Shown: positions 1 to 15,000, counted from the stretch's first letter. The stretch is DNA of 64,000 nt from Pelagomonas calceolata (GCA_918797485.1 CAKKNE010000002.1:1516501-1580500), one strand, 5' to 3'. Notes: a model not told the origin generated them from the letters alone. Numbers and translations are program-made.

Positions 1-3000
1 CACAAACACACAGTCCGGTCGGCGTCGCCGAGCACGTCCTGCGTCGCTTCCGGTGGCAAAGTGACGGAGTCCCGGCGTTCCGCGTCCAGCACGATCGCCG
101 ATCCACCGTCCCGGCCCTCGGTCGCGGCCATGGTCGAGGGCATGCCATTCCAGCTGTTATAGGCGTCTTGCGTCGCCCCGTCGACGAACGGATAGTACGC
201 CACGAGCGTGCCCTCGAACCAGTGGCTCGTCGGCACAGGCGTGACCGTCGGCGCCGCGCTCACGCTGCCGTAGAGCACCTCAATGGCCGACGCGTCCAGC
301 GCGCTCGCGTAGATGTAGGCCTCGTCGAGGGCGCCGCTGAGCGGGCGTTCGTACGTGGCGTCGCTGCCGAGGCGCATGGCCGTCCCTTCCGGCGCAGTGT
401 CCAGGAGCACGTTCTCGGCGGCCCACTGCTTGTCGCCGTCGAAGTAGAAAGTAAGATCCGAGTCGCCGCCTCGACTGGGCCCGTCATACGTGAGACAGAA
501 GTGATGGAACTCTCGCCAGTCGATGCGGCGCCCCAGGTCCACGATTTGCCTCCCGCCTACGATCTCGAGCTGGCCCTCGACGTTTCCGGCGCAGAGGCCA
601 AATGTCTGCTCCGCAAACTCTACCTCGTCTGCGCCGCACCACAAGCCGCCGCCAGCTAAGCACTCACTTTGGCTGGTACAAGTGCCGCACTCATCCTTTT
701 GAGTTTCGTCGTTGGATGCGCACGACCCGGTAATGTAACACGCACTGCACGAGTCGCACGGGTTGGTGGCAGTTTCGGCCGAGTACGAGTACGAGTAGGA
801 TCCGGCGAGGAGGCGTCGCTGCCTCGACGCCGACGAACCGCCGTACGAGTAGGAGTAAGAGTAGGATATCGCGCCCCCGGTGGCCGCATCCGATCCTGCG
901 CCGCACCACAAGCCGCCGCCAGCTAAGCACTCACTTTGGGAGGAACAAGTGCCGCACTCATCCTTTTGAGTTTCGTCGTTGGATGCGCACGACCCGGTAA
1001 TGTAACACGCACTGCACGAGTCGCACGGGTTGCTGGTCCCCTGCGAACCGTCGCCGCCGTAGTAGAACAAGCACCCACCTTTCCACTCGTCGATACGCGC
1101 CCACAAACACACAGTCCGGTCGGCGTCGCCGAGCACGTCCTGCGTCGCCTCTGGGGGCAGCGTGACGGCAGCTCCGTGGTCCAGGGCGATCGCCGATCCA
1201 CCGTCTCGGCCCTCGGTCGTGGCCATGGTCTCGGGCGTGCCGTCCCAACCCTGATAGATGTCATGCGTCGTCCCGTCGGCAAAATCGTAGTAGGCGATGA
1301 GGCTTCCCTGGAACCAGTGGCTCGTCGGCGCAGGCGAGACGGTCGGCGCGATCGACGGAAGGGCGGTCGGCCGCGCGGTCGTCGGAATACCGGTAGGCAC
1401 GTTCGTCGGCTGTGGGCTGGGCAGAGGCGTCGGAGGCCCCGTGGGCACGGACGTCGGAAGGGCCGTGGGCACGGCCGACGGCGGCGGGCTGATGATGCCG
1501 TAGAGCACGCCGACCTGCCAGGCGTCCAGCGCGTCCTCGTAGACGTACACCTCGTCCACGGCGCCATCTAGCGTTTTGGAGCCCTGGACGTCCGCGCCGA
1601 TGTACAGCGGCGAGCCGAGGCTCGTGTTGACGGTCGCTTTCCAGGTATCCTCCGCGACGCCGTCCACGTAAAAGGTCACGTTTCTCGGCCGGCCTTTCTC
1701 TTTCGGGACCGCGGCGTACGTCACGCAGTAGTGGTGCCACGTCTTCTCCCAGAGCCGATGCCATGGCGGAGAGCCGCTGTCGCTGTCGAACGTGAGGCGG
1801 CGATCGCGTCGAGAGTTCGCGTAGCTGTAGGAATAGCTGCCGCCGTAGGAGGGGCTCTTCGCGCTCGACGAGTCCGCGTAGCTGTACGAATAGCTGCCGT
1901 CGTAGACTGAGCCCATCGTCGGTCCCGGCGACGGCCCCTGCGCGACAAGGCGGTTGGTGTCCGTGAGGTTGACCGTGACGTTGGTGTACGCCCCCTTCGG
2001 GTGCTGCGCGAGGATCGCGAACGAGCCCGGGGTGTTCCAGGTGCGCAGGCCGAACAGCTCTCCCTGGGGCGCCTTTCTGCCGTACTCGAAGATCCGGGCG
2101 TCGTTCGTCCACTTGTCGATCCGCGCCCAGAGGCAGATGGTCCGCGGCCGGTCTCCGGAGATGTGCTTCGTCACGTTCCTGGGCAGCTCGATGTACTTGC
2201 TGTTGTTGAGCGCCACCGCGTCGCCCGCGGGGCCGTCGCGCGCCTCGGTCTGCCGCAGCTCCGCGGCAACCATCATGGAGTTCGGAACGTTAGGTTGATC
2301 GGGCCTCCATGCCTTGCCGTGGTATCTCGACGTGTGCGCGTCGTCCAGCTTGCCGTGCGTCATCGGGTAGTAGGCCACGAGGTCGTACTCGTACTCGTGC
2401 GTCGTCGGCGCAGGCGAAATTGTCGGCGCCGGGGTTGGCACCGGCGACGGCGCCGGGCTCGGCAGCGGCGTCGGCGCTGGGCTCGGCAGAGGCGTCGGAG
2501 GCCCCGTGGGCACGGACGTCGGAAGGGCCGTGGGCACGGCCGACGGCGGCGGGCTGATGATGCCGTAGAGCACGCCGACCTGCCAGGCGTCCAGCGCGTC
2601 CTCGTAGACGTACACCTCGTCCACGGCGCCATCTAGCGTTTTGGAGCCCTGGACGTCCGCGCCGATGTACAGCGGCGAGCCGAGGCTCGTGTTGACGGTC
2701 GCTTTCCAGGTATCCTCCGCGACGCCGTCCACGTAAAAGGTCACGTTCCTCGGCCGGTCTTTCTCTTTCGGGACCGCGGCGTACGTCACGCAGTAGTGGT
2801 GCCACGTCTTCTCCCAGAGCCGATGCCATGGCGGAGAGCCGCTGTCGCTGTCGAACGTGAGGCGGCGATCGCGTCGAGAGTTCGCGTAGCTGTACGAATA
2901 GACATAGCTGTAGGAATAGCTGCCGCCGTAGGAGGGGCTCTCCGCGCTCGACGAGTCCGCGTAGCTGTACGAATAACTGCCGTCGTAGGCTGAGCCCCCC

Positions 3001-6000
3001 GTCGGCCTAGGGCTCGCCCCCTGCGCGACAAGGCGGTCGGTGTCCGTGAGGTTGACCGTGACGTTGGTGTACGCCCCCTTCGGGTGCTGCGCGAGGATCG
3101 CGAACGAGCCCGGGGTGTTCCAGGTGCGCAGGCCGAACAGCTCTCCCTGGGGCGCCTTTCTGCCGTACTCGAAGATCCGGGCGTCGTTCGTCCACTTGTC
3201 GATCCGCGCCCAGAGGCAGATGGTCCGCGGCCGGTCTCCGGAGATGTGCTTCGTCACGTTCCTGGGCAGCTCGATGTACTTGCTGTTGTTGAGCGCCACC
3301 GCGTCGCCCGCGGGGCCGTCGCGCGCCTCGGTCTGCCGCAGCTCCGCGGCAACCATCATGGAGTTCGGAACGTTAGGTTGATCGGGCCTCCATGCCTTGC
3401 CGTGGTATCTCGACGTGTGCGCGTCGTCCAGCTTGCCGTGCGTCATCGGGTAGTAGGCCACGAGGTCGTACTCGTACTCGTGCGTCGTCGGCGCAGGCGA
3501 AATTGTCGGCACGAGCGACGGTAGCGACGACGGCGCCGGGCTCGGCAGCTGCGACGGCGCCGGGCTCGGCGGCACGGTGGGCACCGAGCTCGGCACGGCC
3601 GTCGGCGGCCAGGTGATGTCGTCGAAGAGGAGCCCGATTTGCGGCGCGGTCAGAGCCGTCGAGTAGACGTAGATCTCGTCCACGGCGCCCGCGAGGGTCG
3701 CCGCCCCCGCGGCGTCCGCGCCAAAGCGCAGCGCGTTCGCGTCCCCCTCCCCCGTGTCAAGCACCACGCGGCTCCTCTGCCACGCGGTCTGACCGTCGAA
3801 GTACAGGGTGAGGTTCCCCTTCCCCCCGCGCGACGGCCCGTCGTAGGTCAGGCAGTAGTGGTGCCAGTCGGAGCCGGCCCCGAGGGGCACGGCGACGCGG
3901 TAGCCGCCGGCGACGATCTCCAGGACGCCGTCCTTGGTCCCGGCGCGCAGGCCGAAATGCTGCTTTAGCGCCTCGTTGTAGCCGTATGTCGGCGAGGACG
4001 TCGTCGGCGCGGCGGTCGTCGGCGCTCGCGTCGCGCCTGTGGCTGTCGGACGCGGCGTCGGCTGCCATGTCGGCGCGGGCATGGGGCAGCCGCCTTGCGT
4101 GACGCCGCACGACGTCGACGCGCAGGGGGGTCCCGCTAGCCCATTCATCGCGCTGTCGTCGAACGCGCTATCCAGGTACACATCGTCGTCCACGCACCAG
4201 CTGAGGTCCTGGTCGAAGGCCGAGGCGCCGCTGAACATGCTGCCTATGCTCGTGACGCCGTTGATTGCCCAACCACTGATGTCCTGGTTGAAGGCCGAGG
4301 CTTCGCAGAACATCATGGTCATATCCGTGACGCTGTGAACTGCCCAATTACCAATGTCTTGGTTAAAGGCCGAGGCTTGGAAGAAGACTCCGATCAGATT
4401 CTTGACATTGCCAACGCTCCAGGCGCCGATCGGTTGGTCAAACGACAAGGCGTACTCGAACATCCCCTGCATATCAGTAACGGCCCCAACGCTCCAATCG
4501 CCGATCGGTCGATTAAAGTCCTCGGCGCCATAGAACATTCTCACCATCGTCGTGACGCCGGAGGTGTCCCACGCACCGATGTCTTCGTTGAAGGACGAAA
4601 CAGCTTCCTGAGCTGAATCGCACCATCTACAAAACAACTCCGACATGTCCGTCACCCCTGATGTCTCCCACGTCGAGATGTGGCCGTACATCGCCTCGGC
4701 GACCGCCGCGTCGTCGAACCACGCAGTGACGGCCGTTCTAATCATCGTGTCGTCCATGAAGTAGCCGCTCGCAGAACCGTCGAGCCGCCGGCGCGCCGGC
4801 GCGTACGAGTAAGAGTAGGAGTACGAGTAGAACGACGCGCCGCACGGAATGTACTGGCACGCACTCATCTTGCCTTCCTCAAGGACCACGCCCGCGGCGT
4901 CGCGGCGCGTGAACGTTTCCGTGGCGAGGTTGCAGCGGATGGATGTAGTCTCGGACCAGGCGAGGTACGCCGTGTAGTTGTACGTCGCCACGCAGTCGTC
5001 GCACGACGTGCAGCCGACGCCCGCCCGGATCGACCCGTCGGCGAGGCACCGGTACCAGCCCTCCCCGTCGCAGGCCTCGTCGGCCCCGCCGTACTCGAAC
5101 AGGTAGCCCCCGGCCCACGAATCGATGCGTGCCAGTACACAGATAGTGCGGTCGTAGTCGCGGCCGATGTCCTCCGTAACAGCCGCCGGCAGCTCGAGGA
5201 AGCCGGCGTCGCCGACGAGTAGCGCGCCGCCGCGGTCCTTGCCGATCGGCTGGACGGCCGCGGCCGGCGACTCGCCGAGGAGCCAGGCGTGGTGCGCGCC
5301 GGCGGCGTCCCTCAGGAGGTCGTCGAACGGATAGTACGCCACCAGCGAGCCCTCGAAGAAGTCGCCGGTCGGCGCGACCGTCACCGTCGGCGCCGCCGTC
5401 ACGTCGTCGTAGAGGACGGCGACGGCCGACGCGTCCAGGGCGCTCGCGTAGATGTAGACCTCGTCGAGGGCGCCGCTGAGCGGGCGTTCGTACGTGGCGT
5501 CGGTGCCGAGGCGCATGGCCGTCCCTTCCGGCGCAGTGTCCAGGAGCACGTTCTCGGCGGCCCACTGCTTGTCGCCGTCGAAGTAGAAAGTAAGATCCGA
5601 GTTCCCGCCTCGACTGGGCCCGTCATACGTGAGACAGAAGTGATGGAACTCTCGCCAGTCGATGCGGCGGCCCAAGTCCACGATTTGCCTCCCGCCTACG
5701 ATCTCGAGCTGGCCCTCGACGTTTCCGGCGCAGAGGCCAAATGTCTGCTCCGCAAACTCTACCGTTTGGTCCGCGCCCGTCGCAGTTTCGGCCGAGTACG
5801 AGTACGAGTAGGATCCGGCGAGGAGGCGTCGCCGCCTCGAAGCCGACGAACCGCCGTACGAGTAGGAGTAAGAGTAGGACATCGCGGCCCCGGTGGCCAC
5901 ATCCGATCCTGCCCCGTCGCCGCCGCTGCTGGTCACCTGCGAACCGTCGCCGCCGTAGTGGAACAAGCACCCACCTTTCCACTCGTCGATGCGCGCCCAC

Positions 6001-9000
6001 AAACACACAGTCCGGTCGGCGTCGCCGAGCACGTCCTGCGTCGCCTCTGGGGGCAGCGTGACAGAGTCCCGGCGTTCCGCGTCCAACACGATCGCCGTCG
6101 AACCGTCTCGGCCCTCGGTCGTGGTCATGCTCTCGGGCGTGCCGTGCCAGCCGTGATGAGCGTCTTGCGTCGTCCCGTCGACGAACGGATAGTACGCCAC
6201 CAGCGAGCCCTCAAACAAATGGCTCGTCGGCACGGGCGTGACCGTCGGCGCCGCGCTCACGCTGCCGTAGAGCACCTCAATGTCCGACGCGTCCAGGGCG
6301 CTCGCGTAGACATAGACCTCGTCCAGCGCCGCGCTCAGGGAATCACTGTACATCTGGCTCATTCCGAGAGACATCCAGCGCCCCTCTTCTATCTTCGTGT
6401 CGAGGCTTAGAGTCTCCTGCAATTGCTGGTCGCCGTCGAAGTAGAAGGCCAGCGTCGACTCGCCGCCACGGCTCGGACCGTCGTACGTGAGACAGAAGTG
6501 ATGAAATTCTCGCCAGTCGATTGTGCGGCCGAGGCTCACTGACGCTCGCGTGTCGTCGGCGATGATCACCAGATCGCCTTCCACGGTGCCGACGCGCAGG
6601 CCAAAGGACGCCGAGAGCTCGGTCGTGAGCCGCCGCCGCCGCGACGCTGGCGCGTAACTATACGAGTAGGAGTGCGAGTGGGAGATAGTGCTCTCGCCTT
6701 CGTCGCCCTCGCCGGGGCCGCACTCCTGCGGCAGCGATGCGACCGCCGAGTCGCGAGTGATGAGGTAGACTTCGTCATCTCCGACATCTTGCATGCACTG
6801 ACAGTCGTTCTGGCAGTAGCAGTCGCCGTCGTCCACCCAGTCGATGGCCACCAAATTATCTCCGTACGCCTCCACACACATCTCCGAACAGTCGCTCGGC
6901 GACGCCGCGCAGCCCACGAGGTCGTCCAGGCCGCTGCGGCACCACCCGTTCCCGGCGCCGTGGTTCGTCGTGCCGCTTGGAGAGGAGGTGAGGTCGCCGG
7001 ACGTCTCGATGTTACATGACACGCAGTCCTCATACGAGCACCCTGGGAACTGTCCCACCTCGTCGACGTTGCCGTCGAGGTCTTCGTCGTAATAATAGGT
7101 ATTCGTACCCGGCTCGCAGGTGACTCGGCCGCCCATTTCGGCCGTCAAGTCGTGTGTCGTCGCGCAGTCGTCGCATGATTGGCATCCAAAGCCCTGCATC
7201 ACCGTTCCATCCTCTCGGCACTCCTTAACATCATACCCCGGCGTGCAGCCCTCGCCACTGCCTCCGTAATGGAACAGGTAGCCGCCGTTCCACTCGTCAA
7301 TGCGCGCCCAGAGACAGACGGTTCGATCGGCGTCGCCGTCGAGGTCTTGCACCACCTCCCAGGGAAGCCAGACGGAGTCCCCGTGATCGGCGTCCAACAC
7401 GATCGCCGTACCACCGTCCCGGCCCTCGGTCGTGGCCAAGGTCTCGGGCGTGCCGTGCCAGGTGTGATGAGCGTCTTGCGTCGTCCCGTCGACGAACGGA
7501 TAGTACGCCACCAGCGAGCCCTCAAACAAATGGCTCGTCGGCACGGGCGTGACCGTCGGCGCCGCGCTCACGCTGCCGTAGAGCACCTCAATGTCCGACG
7601 CGTCCAGGGCGCTCGCGTAGACATAGACCTCGTCCAGCGCCGCGCTCAGGGAATCACTGTACATCTGGCTCATTCCGAGAGACATCCAGCGCCCCTCTTC
7701 TATCTTCGTGTCGAGGCTTAGAGTCTCCTGCAACTGTTGGTCGCCGTCGAAGTAGAAGGCCAGCGTCGACTCGCCGCCGCGGCTCGGGCCGTCGTACGTG
7801 AGACAGAAGTGATGAAATTCTCGCCAGTCGATTGTTCGGCCGAGGCTCACTGACGCTCGCGTGTCGTCGGCGATGATCACCAGATCGCCTTCCGCGGTGC
7901 CGACGCGCAGGCCAAAGGACGCATAGAGTTCGGTCGTGAGCCGTCGCCGCCGCGACGCTGGCGCGTAACTATACGAGTAGGAGTGCGACGCAGGGGGGCA
8001 GCAATTCGTGTTCTTCAGCCCACCGTACCAATTGTAGATTTCTGAGCAGCCCGAACCTCCGGTTGCGTCCCCGCTCTCCCGATGTCGGGTGTCGATCTCC
8101 TCGCAAGTTTGCGTGCACGAGTGCCCTGCGGCTCGCATATCGTCGTCGGACATTCCATTAGTGCTGGGTTCCACACCGTTACCGCTCTGCCAGCTCCCGC
8201 ATGCGTTGCCGTCGAGCATCTCGCCCACCTGGCAGATTCCATTGGGCATCGGGCCGCACTCGTCGCCTCCGTCGTACGAACCGCCGTAGTGGAACAGGTA
8301 GCCGCCGTTCCACTCGTCAATGCGCGCCCAGAGACACAGGGTTCGATCGGCGTCACCGTCGAGGTCTCGCACCACCTCCCAGGGAAGCCAGACGGACTCC
8401 CAGCGCTCCGCGTCCAACACGATCGCCGTACCACCGTCCCGGCCCTCGGTCGTGGCCAAGGTCTCGGGCGTGCCGTGCCAGGTGTGATGAGCGTCTTGCG
8501 TCGTCCCGTCGACGAACGGATAGTACGCCACCAGCGAGCCCTCAAACAAATGGCTCGTCGGCACGGGCGTGACCGTCGGCGCCGCGCTCACGCTGCCGTA
8601 GAGCACCGCAATGGCCGACGCGTCCAGGGCGCTCGCGTAGATGTAGGCTTCGTCGAGGGCGCCGCTGAGCGGGCGTTCGTACGTGGCGTCGGTGCCGAGG
8701 CGCATGGCCGTCCCTTCCGGCGCAGTGTCCAGGAGCACGTTCTCGGCGGCCCACTGCTTGTCGCCGTCGAAGTAGAAAGTAAGATCCGAGTTCCCGCCTC
8801 GACTGGGCCCGTCATACGTGAGACAGAAGTGATGGAACTCTCGCCAGTCGATGCGGCGGCCCAAGTCCACGATTTGCCTCCCGCCTACGATCTCGAGCTG
8901 GCCCTCGACGTTTCCGGCGCAGAGGCCAAATGTCTGCTCCGCAAACTCTACCGTTTGGTCCGCGCCCGTCGCAGTTTCGGCCGAGTACGAGTACGAGTAG

Positions 9001-12000
9001 GATCCGGCGAGGAGGCGTCGCCGCCTCGAAGCCGACGAACCGCCGTACGAGTAGGAGTAAGAGTAGGACATCGCGGCCCCGGTGGCCACATCTGATCCTG
9101 CCCCGTCGCCGCCGCTGCTGGTCACCTGCGAACCGTCGCCGCCGTAGTGGAACAAGCACCCACCTTTCCACTCGTCGATGCGCGCCCACAAACACACAGT
9201 CCGGTCGGCGTCGCCGAGCACGTCCTGCGTCGCCTCTGAGGGCAGCGTGACGGCAGCTCCGTGGTCCAGGGCGATCGCCGTACCACCGTCTCGGCCCTCG
9301 GTCGTGGCCAAGGTCTCGGGCGTGCCGTGCCAGGTGTGATGAGCGTCTTGCGTCGTCCCGTCGACGAACGGATAGTACGCCACCAGCGAGCCCTCAAACA
9401 AATGGCTCGTCGGCACGGGCGTGACCGTCGGCGCCGCGCTCACGCTGCCGTAGAGCACCTCAATGTCCGACGCGTCCAGGGCGCTCGCGTAGACATAGAC
9501 CTCGTCCAGCGCCGCGCTCAGGGAATCACTGTACATCTGGCTCATTCCGAGAGACATCCAGCGCCCCTCTTCTATCTTGGTGTCGAGGCTTAGAGTCTCC
9601 TGCAATTGCTGGTCGCCGTCGAAGTAGAAGGCCAGCGTCGACTCGCCGCCGCGGCTCGGGCCGTCGTACGTGAGACAGAAGTGATGAAATACTCGCCAGT
9701 CGATTGTGCGGCCGAGGCTGACTGACGCTCGAGTGTCGTCGGCGATGATCACCAGATCGCCTTCCGCGGTGCCGACGCGCAGGCCAAAGGACGCATAGAG
9801 TTCGGTCTGTTCGTCGTGCGTGAGCCGTCGCCGCCGCCGCGTCGCATCGCCCGCAGGGCTGGAGCCGAGGGTAGGATGGTACGTCGGCCTTGGCACTGTC
9901 GGCCGAGGTGTCGGGGCGCTCGACGGTACGTAGCTCGGCGGCGCAGTCGTGGGGACCCGCGTGAGGTAGCTTGGCGCCGCGGTCTCCTCGACCGTCGGCT
10001 CGTAGGTCTCTTGCAACGTCGGCGCGTACGACCCTGGGTGGGAGGAGCCGCCGTAGTGGAACAGGTAGCCGCCGTTCCACTCGTCAATGCGCGCCCAGAG
10101 ACAGACGGTTCGATCGGCGTCACCGTCGAGGTCTTGCACCACCTCCCAGGGAAGCCAGACGGAGTCCCCGTGATCGGCGTCCAACACGATCGCCGTACCA
10201 CCGTCTCGGCCCTCGGTCGTGGTCATGCTCTCGGGGTAGCCGTGCCAGGTGTGATGAGCGTCTTGCGTCGTCCCGTCGACGAACGGATAGTACGCCACCA
10301 GCGAGCCCTCAAACAAATGGCTCGTCGGCACGGGCGTGACCGTCGGCGCCGCGCTCACGCTGCCGTAGAGCACGGCGACGGCCGACGCGTCCAAGGCGCT
10401 CGCGTAGATGTAGGCCTCGTCGAGGGCGCCGGTCAGCGGGCGATCGTACGTGGCGTCGGTGCCGAGGCGCATGGCCGTCCCTTCCGGCGCCGTGTCGAGG
10501 AGCACATTCTCGGTCCACTGCTTGTCGCCGTCGAAGTAGAAAGTAAGGTCCGAGTTCCCGCCTCGGCTGGGCCCGTCATACGTGAGACAGAAGTGATGGA
10601 ATTCTCGCCAGTCGATTGTGCGGCCCAGGTCAACGGTTCGACTCCCGCCCACGATCTCGAGCTGGCCCTCAACGGTTCCGGCGCAGAGGCCAAATGTCTC
10701 CTCCGCATACTCTACCGTGTGGTCCGCGCCCGTCGCAGTTTCGGCTGAGTACGAGTACGAGTAGGATCCGGCGAGGCGGCGTCGCCGCCTCGACGCCGAC
10801 GAACCGCCGTACGAGTAGGAGTAAGAGTAGGATATCGCGGCCCCGGTGGCATCCTCACCCCCCCGCGCGCAGGAATCGGTCACCCAGGTGCCGTCGCAGT
10901 TCGCCTCCTCGATGAACGCGACGCAGTCATACTTGGACCGGTCCTCGCCATAGGATTGGATGGAGTAGCGCAGCACGAAATTCTCCGGGCAGCACCCCTG
11001 TGATGCGACCTCCTCCAAAGTCGTGGCGCCATTGCAGTTGGCGAATTCGCAACCGTAGCAATACGTGCAGCAGCTTGCGCCGTCGCCGCCGCTGCTGGTA
11101 ACCTGCGAACCGTCGCCGCCGTAGTAGAACAAGCACCCACCTTTCCACTCGTCGATACGCGCCCACAAACACACAGTCCGGTCGGCGTCGCCGAGCATGT
11201 CCTGCGTCGCCTCCCAGGGAAGCGTGACGGCTGCTCCGTGCTCCAACACGATCGCCGTCGAACCGTCCCGGCCCTCGGTCGTGGTCATGCTCTCGGGGTA
11301 GCCGTGCCAGGTGTGATGAGCGTCTTGCGTCGTCCCGTCGACGAACGGATAGTACGCCACCAGCGAGCCCTCAAACAAATGGCTCGTCGGCACGGGCGTG
11401 ACCGTCGGCGCCGCGCTCACGCTGCCGTAGAGCACCTCAATGTCCGACGCGTCCAGGGCGCTCGCGTAGATGTAGACCTCGTCCAGCGCCGCGCTCAGGG
11501 AATCACTGTACATCTGGCTCATTCCGAGAGACATCCAGCGCCCCTCTTCTATCTTGGTGTTGAGGCTTAGAGTCTCCTGCAATTGCTGGTCGCCGTCGAA
11601 GTAGAAGGCCAGCGTCGACTCGCCGCCGCGGCTCGGGCCGTCGTACGTGAGACAGAAGTGATGAAATACTCGCCAGTCGATTGTGCGGCCGAGGCTGACT
11701 GACGCTCGAGTGTCGTCGGCGATGATCACCAGATCGCCTTCCGCGGTGCCGACGCGCAGGCCAAAGGACGCATAGAGTTCGGTCTGTTCGTCGTGCGTGA
11801 GCCGTCGCCGCCGCCGCGTCGCATCGCCCGCAGGGCTGGAGCCGAGGGTAGGATGGTACGTCGGCCTTGGCACTGTCGGCCGAGGTGTCGGGGCGCTCGA
11901 CGGTACGTAGCTCGGCGGCGCAGTCGTGGGGACCCGCGTGAGGTAGCTTGGCGCCGCGGTCTTCTCGACCGTCGGCTCGTAGGTCTCTTGCAACGTCGGC

Positions 12001-15000
12001 GCGTACGATCCTGGGTCGGAGGAGCCGCCGTAGTGGAACAGGTAGCCGCCGTTCCACTCGTCAATGCGCGCCCAGAGACAGACGGTTCGATCGGCGCCAC
12101 CGTCGAGGTCTCGCACCACCTCCCAGGGAAGCCAGACGGAGTCCCCGTGATCGGCGTCCAACACGATCGCCGTACCACCGTCCCGGCCCTCGGTCGTGGC
12201 CAAGGTCTCGGGGTAGCCGTTCCAGGTGTGATGAGCGTCTTGCGTCGTCCCGTTGACGAACGGATAGTACGCCACCAGCGAGCCCTCAAACAAATGGCTC
12301 GTCGGCACGGGCGTGACCGTCGGCGCCGCGCTCACGCTGCCGTAGAGCACCTCAATGGCCGACGCGTCCAGCGCATTCGCGTAGATGTAGGCCTCGTCGA
12401 GGGCGCCGGTCAGCGGGCGATCGTACGTGGCGTCGGTGCCTAGGCGCATGGCCGTCCCTTCCGGCGCCGTGTCGAGGAGCACATTCTCGGTCCACTGCTT
12501 GTCGCCGTCGAAGTAGAAAGTAAGGTCCGAGTTCCCGCCTCGGCTGGGCCCGTCATACGTGAGACAGAAGTGATGGAATTCTCGCCAGTCGATTGTGCGG
12601 CCCAGGTCAACGGTTCGACTCCCGCCCACGATCTCGAGCTGGCCCTCAACGGTTCCGGCGCAGAGGCCAAATGTCTCCTCCGCATACTCTACCGTGTGGT
12701 CCGCGCCCGTCGCAGTTTCGGCTGAGTACGAGTACGAGTAGGATCCGGCGAGGCGGCGTCGCCGCCTCGACGCCGACGAACCGCCGTACGAGTAGGAGTA
12801 AGAGTAGGATATCGCGCCCCCGTCGCCGCCGCTGCTGGTCCCGTGTGAGCTGTCTTGCCCGCTGCAGCCCCGCAAGGACCCACAGCCCTCGTCCCGGAAC
12901 CAGCGACCGATGTCCGAGCCGTCGTCGAAGTCGCAGCCGCCGCTCACGAACGCTGCGAGCTCGCTCTCCCCGATGGCGTCGCGGCAAATGTCGCAGTCTT
13001 CTCCCAAACAGTCACTGCAGATCTCCGAGTGCGGCTCGTTGCCCTCGCACTGGGAGTTCACGCACGCGAGACAGCTGTCCATCTCGACACTGCCTCCGTA
13101 ATAGAACAAGCACCCACCTTTCCACTCGTCGATTCGGGCCCACAAACACACAGTCCGGTCTGCGTCGCCGAGCATGTCCTGCGTTGCCTCCCAGGGGAGC
13201 GTGACGGCTGCTCCGTGCTCCAACACGATCGCCGTACCACCGTCTCGGCCCTCGGTCGTGGTCATGCTCTCGGGCGTGCCGTGCCAGCTGTGATGAGCGT
13301 CTTGCGTCGTCCCGCCGACGAACGGATAGTACGCCACCAGCGAGCCCTCAAACAAATGGCTCGTCGGCACGGGCGTGACCGTCGGCGCCGCGCTCACGCT
13401 GCCGTAGAGCACCTCAATGTCCGACGCGTCCAGGGCGCTCGCGTAGACATAGACCTCGTCCAGCGCCGCGCTCAGGGAATCACTGGACATCTGGCTCATT
13501 CCGAGAGACATCCAGCGCCCCTCTTCTATCTTGGTGTTGAGGCTTAGAGTCTCCTGCAATTGCTGGTCGCCGTCGAAGTAGAAGGCCAGCGTCGACTCGC
13601 CGCCGCGGCTCGGGCCGTCGTACGTGAGACAGAAGTGATGAAATACTCGCCAGTCGATTGTGCGGCCGAGGCTGACTGACGCTCGAGTGTCGTCGGCGAT
13701 GATCACCAGATCGCCTTCCGCGGTGCCGACGCGCAGGCCAAAGGACGCATAGAGTTCGGTCTGTTCGTCGTGCGTGAGCCGTCGCCGCCGCCGCGTCGCA
13801 TCGCCCGCAGGGCTGGAGCCGAGGGTAGGATGGTACGTCGGCCTTGGCACTGTCGGCCGAGGTGTCGGGGCGCTCGACGGTACGTAGCTCGGCGGTGCAG
13901 TCGTGGGGACCCGCGTGAGGTAGCTCGGCGCCGCGGTCTCCTCGACCGTCGGCTCGTAGGTCTCTTGCAACGTCGGCTCGTAGGTCTTGCAACGCGTCGG
14001 CGCGCACGATCCTGGGTGAGGGCGCCGTAGTGGAACATGTAGCCGCCGTTCCACTCGTCAATGCGCGCCCAGAGACAGACGGTTCGATCGGCGCCACCGT
14101 CGAGGTCTCGCACCACCTCCCAGGGAAGCCAAACGGAGTCCCCGTGATCGGCGTCCAACACGATCGCCGTACCACCGTCTCGGCCCTCGGTCGTGGTCAT
14201 GCTCTCGGGGTAGCCGTTCCAGGTGTGATGAGCGTCTTGCGTCGTCCCGTCGACGAACGGATAGTACGCCACCAGCGAGCCCTCAAACAAATGGCTCGTC
14301 GGCACGGGCGTGACCGTCGGCGCCGCGCTCACGCTGCCGTAGAGCACGGCGACGGCCGACGCGTCCAAGGCGCTCGCGTAGATGTAGGCCTCGTCGAGGG
14401 CGCCGGTCAGCGGGCGATCGTACGTGGCGTCGGTGCCGAGGCGCATGGCCGTCCCTTCCGGCGCCGTGTCGAGGAGCACGTTCTCGGTCCACTGCTTGTC
14501 GCCGTCGAAGTAGAAAGTAAGATCCGAGTTCCCGCCTCGACTGGGCCCGTCATACGTGAGACAGAAGTGATGGAACTCTCGCCAGTCGATGCGGCGGCCC
14601 AAGTCCACGATTTGCCTCCCGCCTACGATCTCGAGCTGGCCCTCAACGGTTCCGGCGCAGAGGCCAAATGTCTCCTCCGCATACTCTACCGTGTGGTCCG
14701 CGCCCGTCGCAGTTTCGGCTGAGTACGAGTACGAGTAGGATCCGGCGAGGCGGCGTCGCCGCCTCGACGCCGACGAACCGCCGTACGAGTAGGAGTAAGA
14801 GTAGGATATCGCGCCCCCGTCGCCGCCGCTGCTGGTCCCGTGTGAGCTGTCTTGCCCGCTGCAGCCCCGCAAGGACCCACAGCCCTCGTCCCGGAACCAG
14901 CGACCGATGTCCGAGCCGTCGTCGAAGTCGCAGCCGCCGCTCACGAACGCTGCGAGCTCGCTCTCCCCGATGGCGTCGCGGCAAATGTCGCAGTCTTCTC

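Noticed and set aside
13975-14035. Programmed ribosomal frameshift in the giant gene
   Set aside because: There is no slippery heptamer, and the change is three separate small indels relative to sister modules, not a conserved site.
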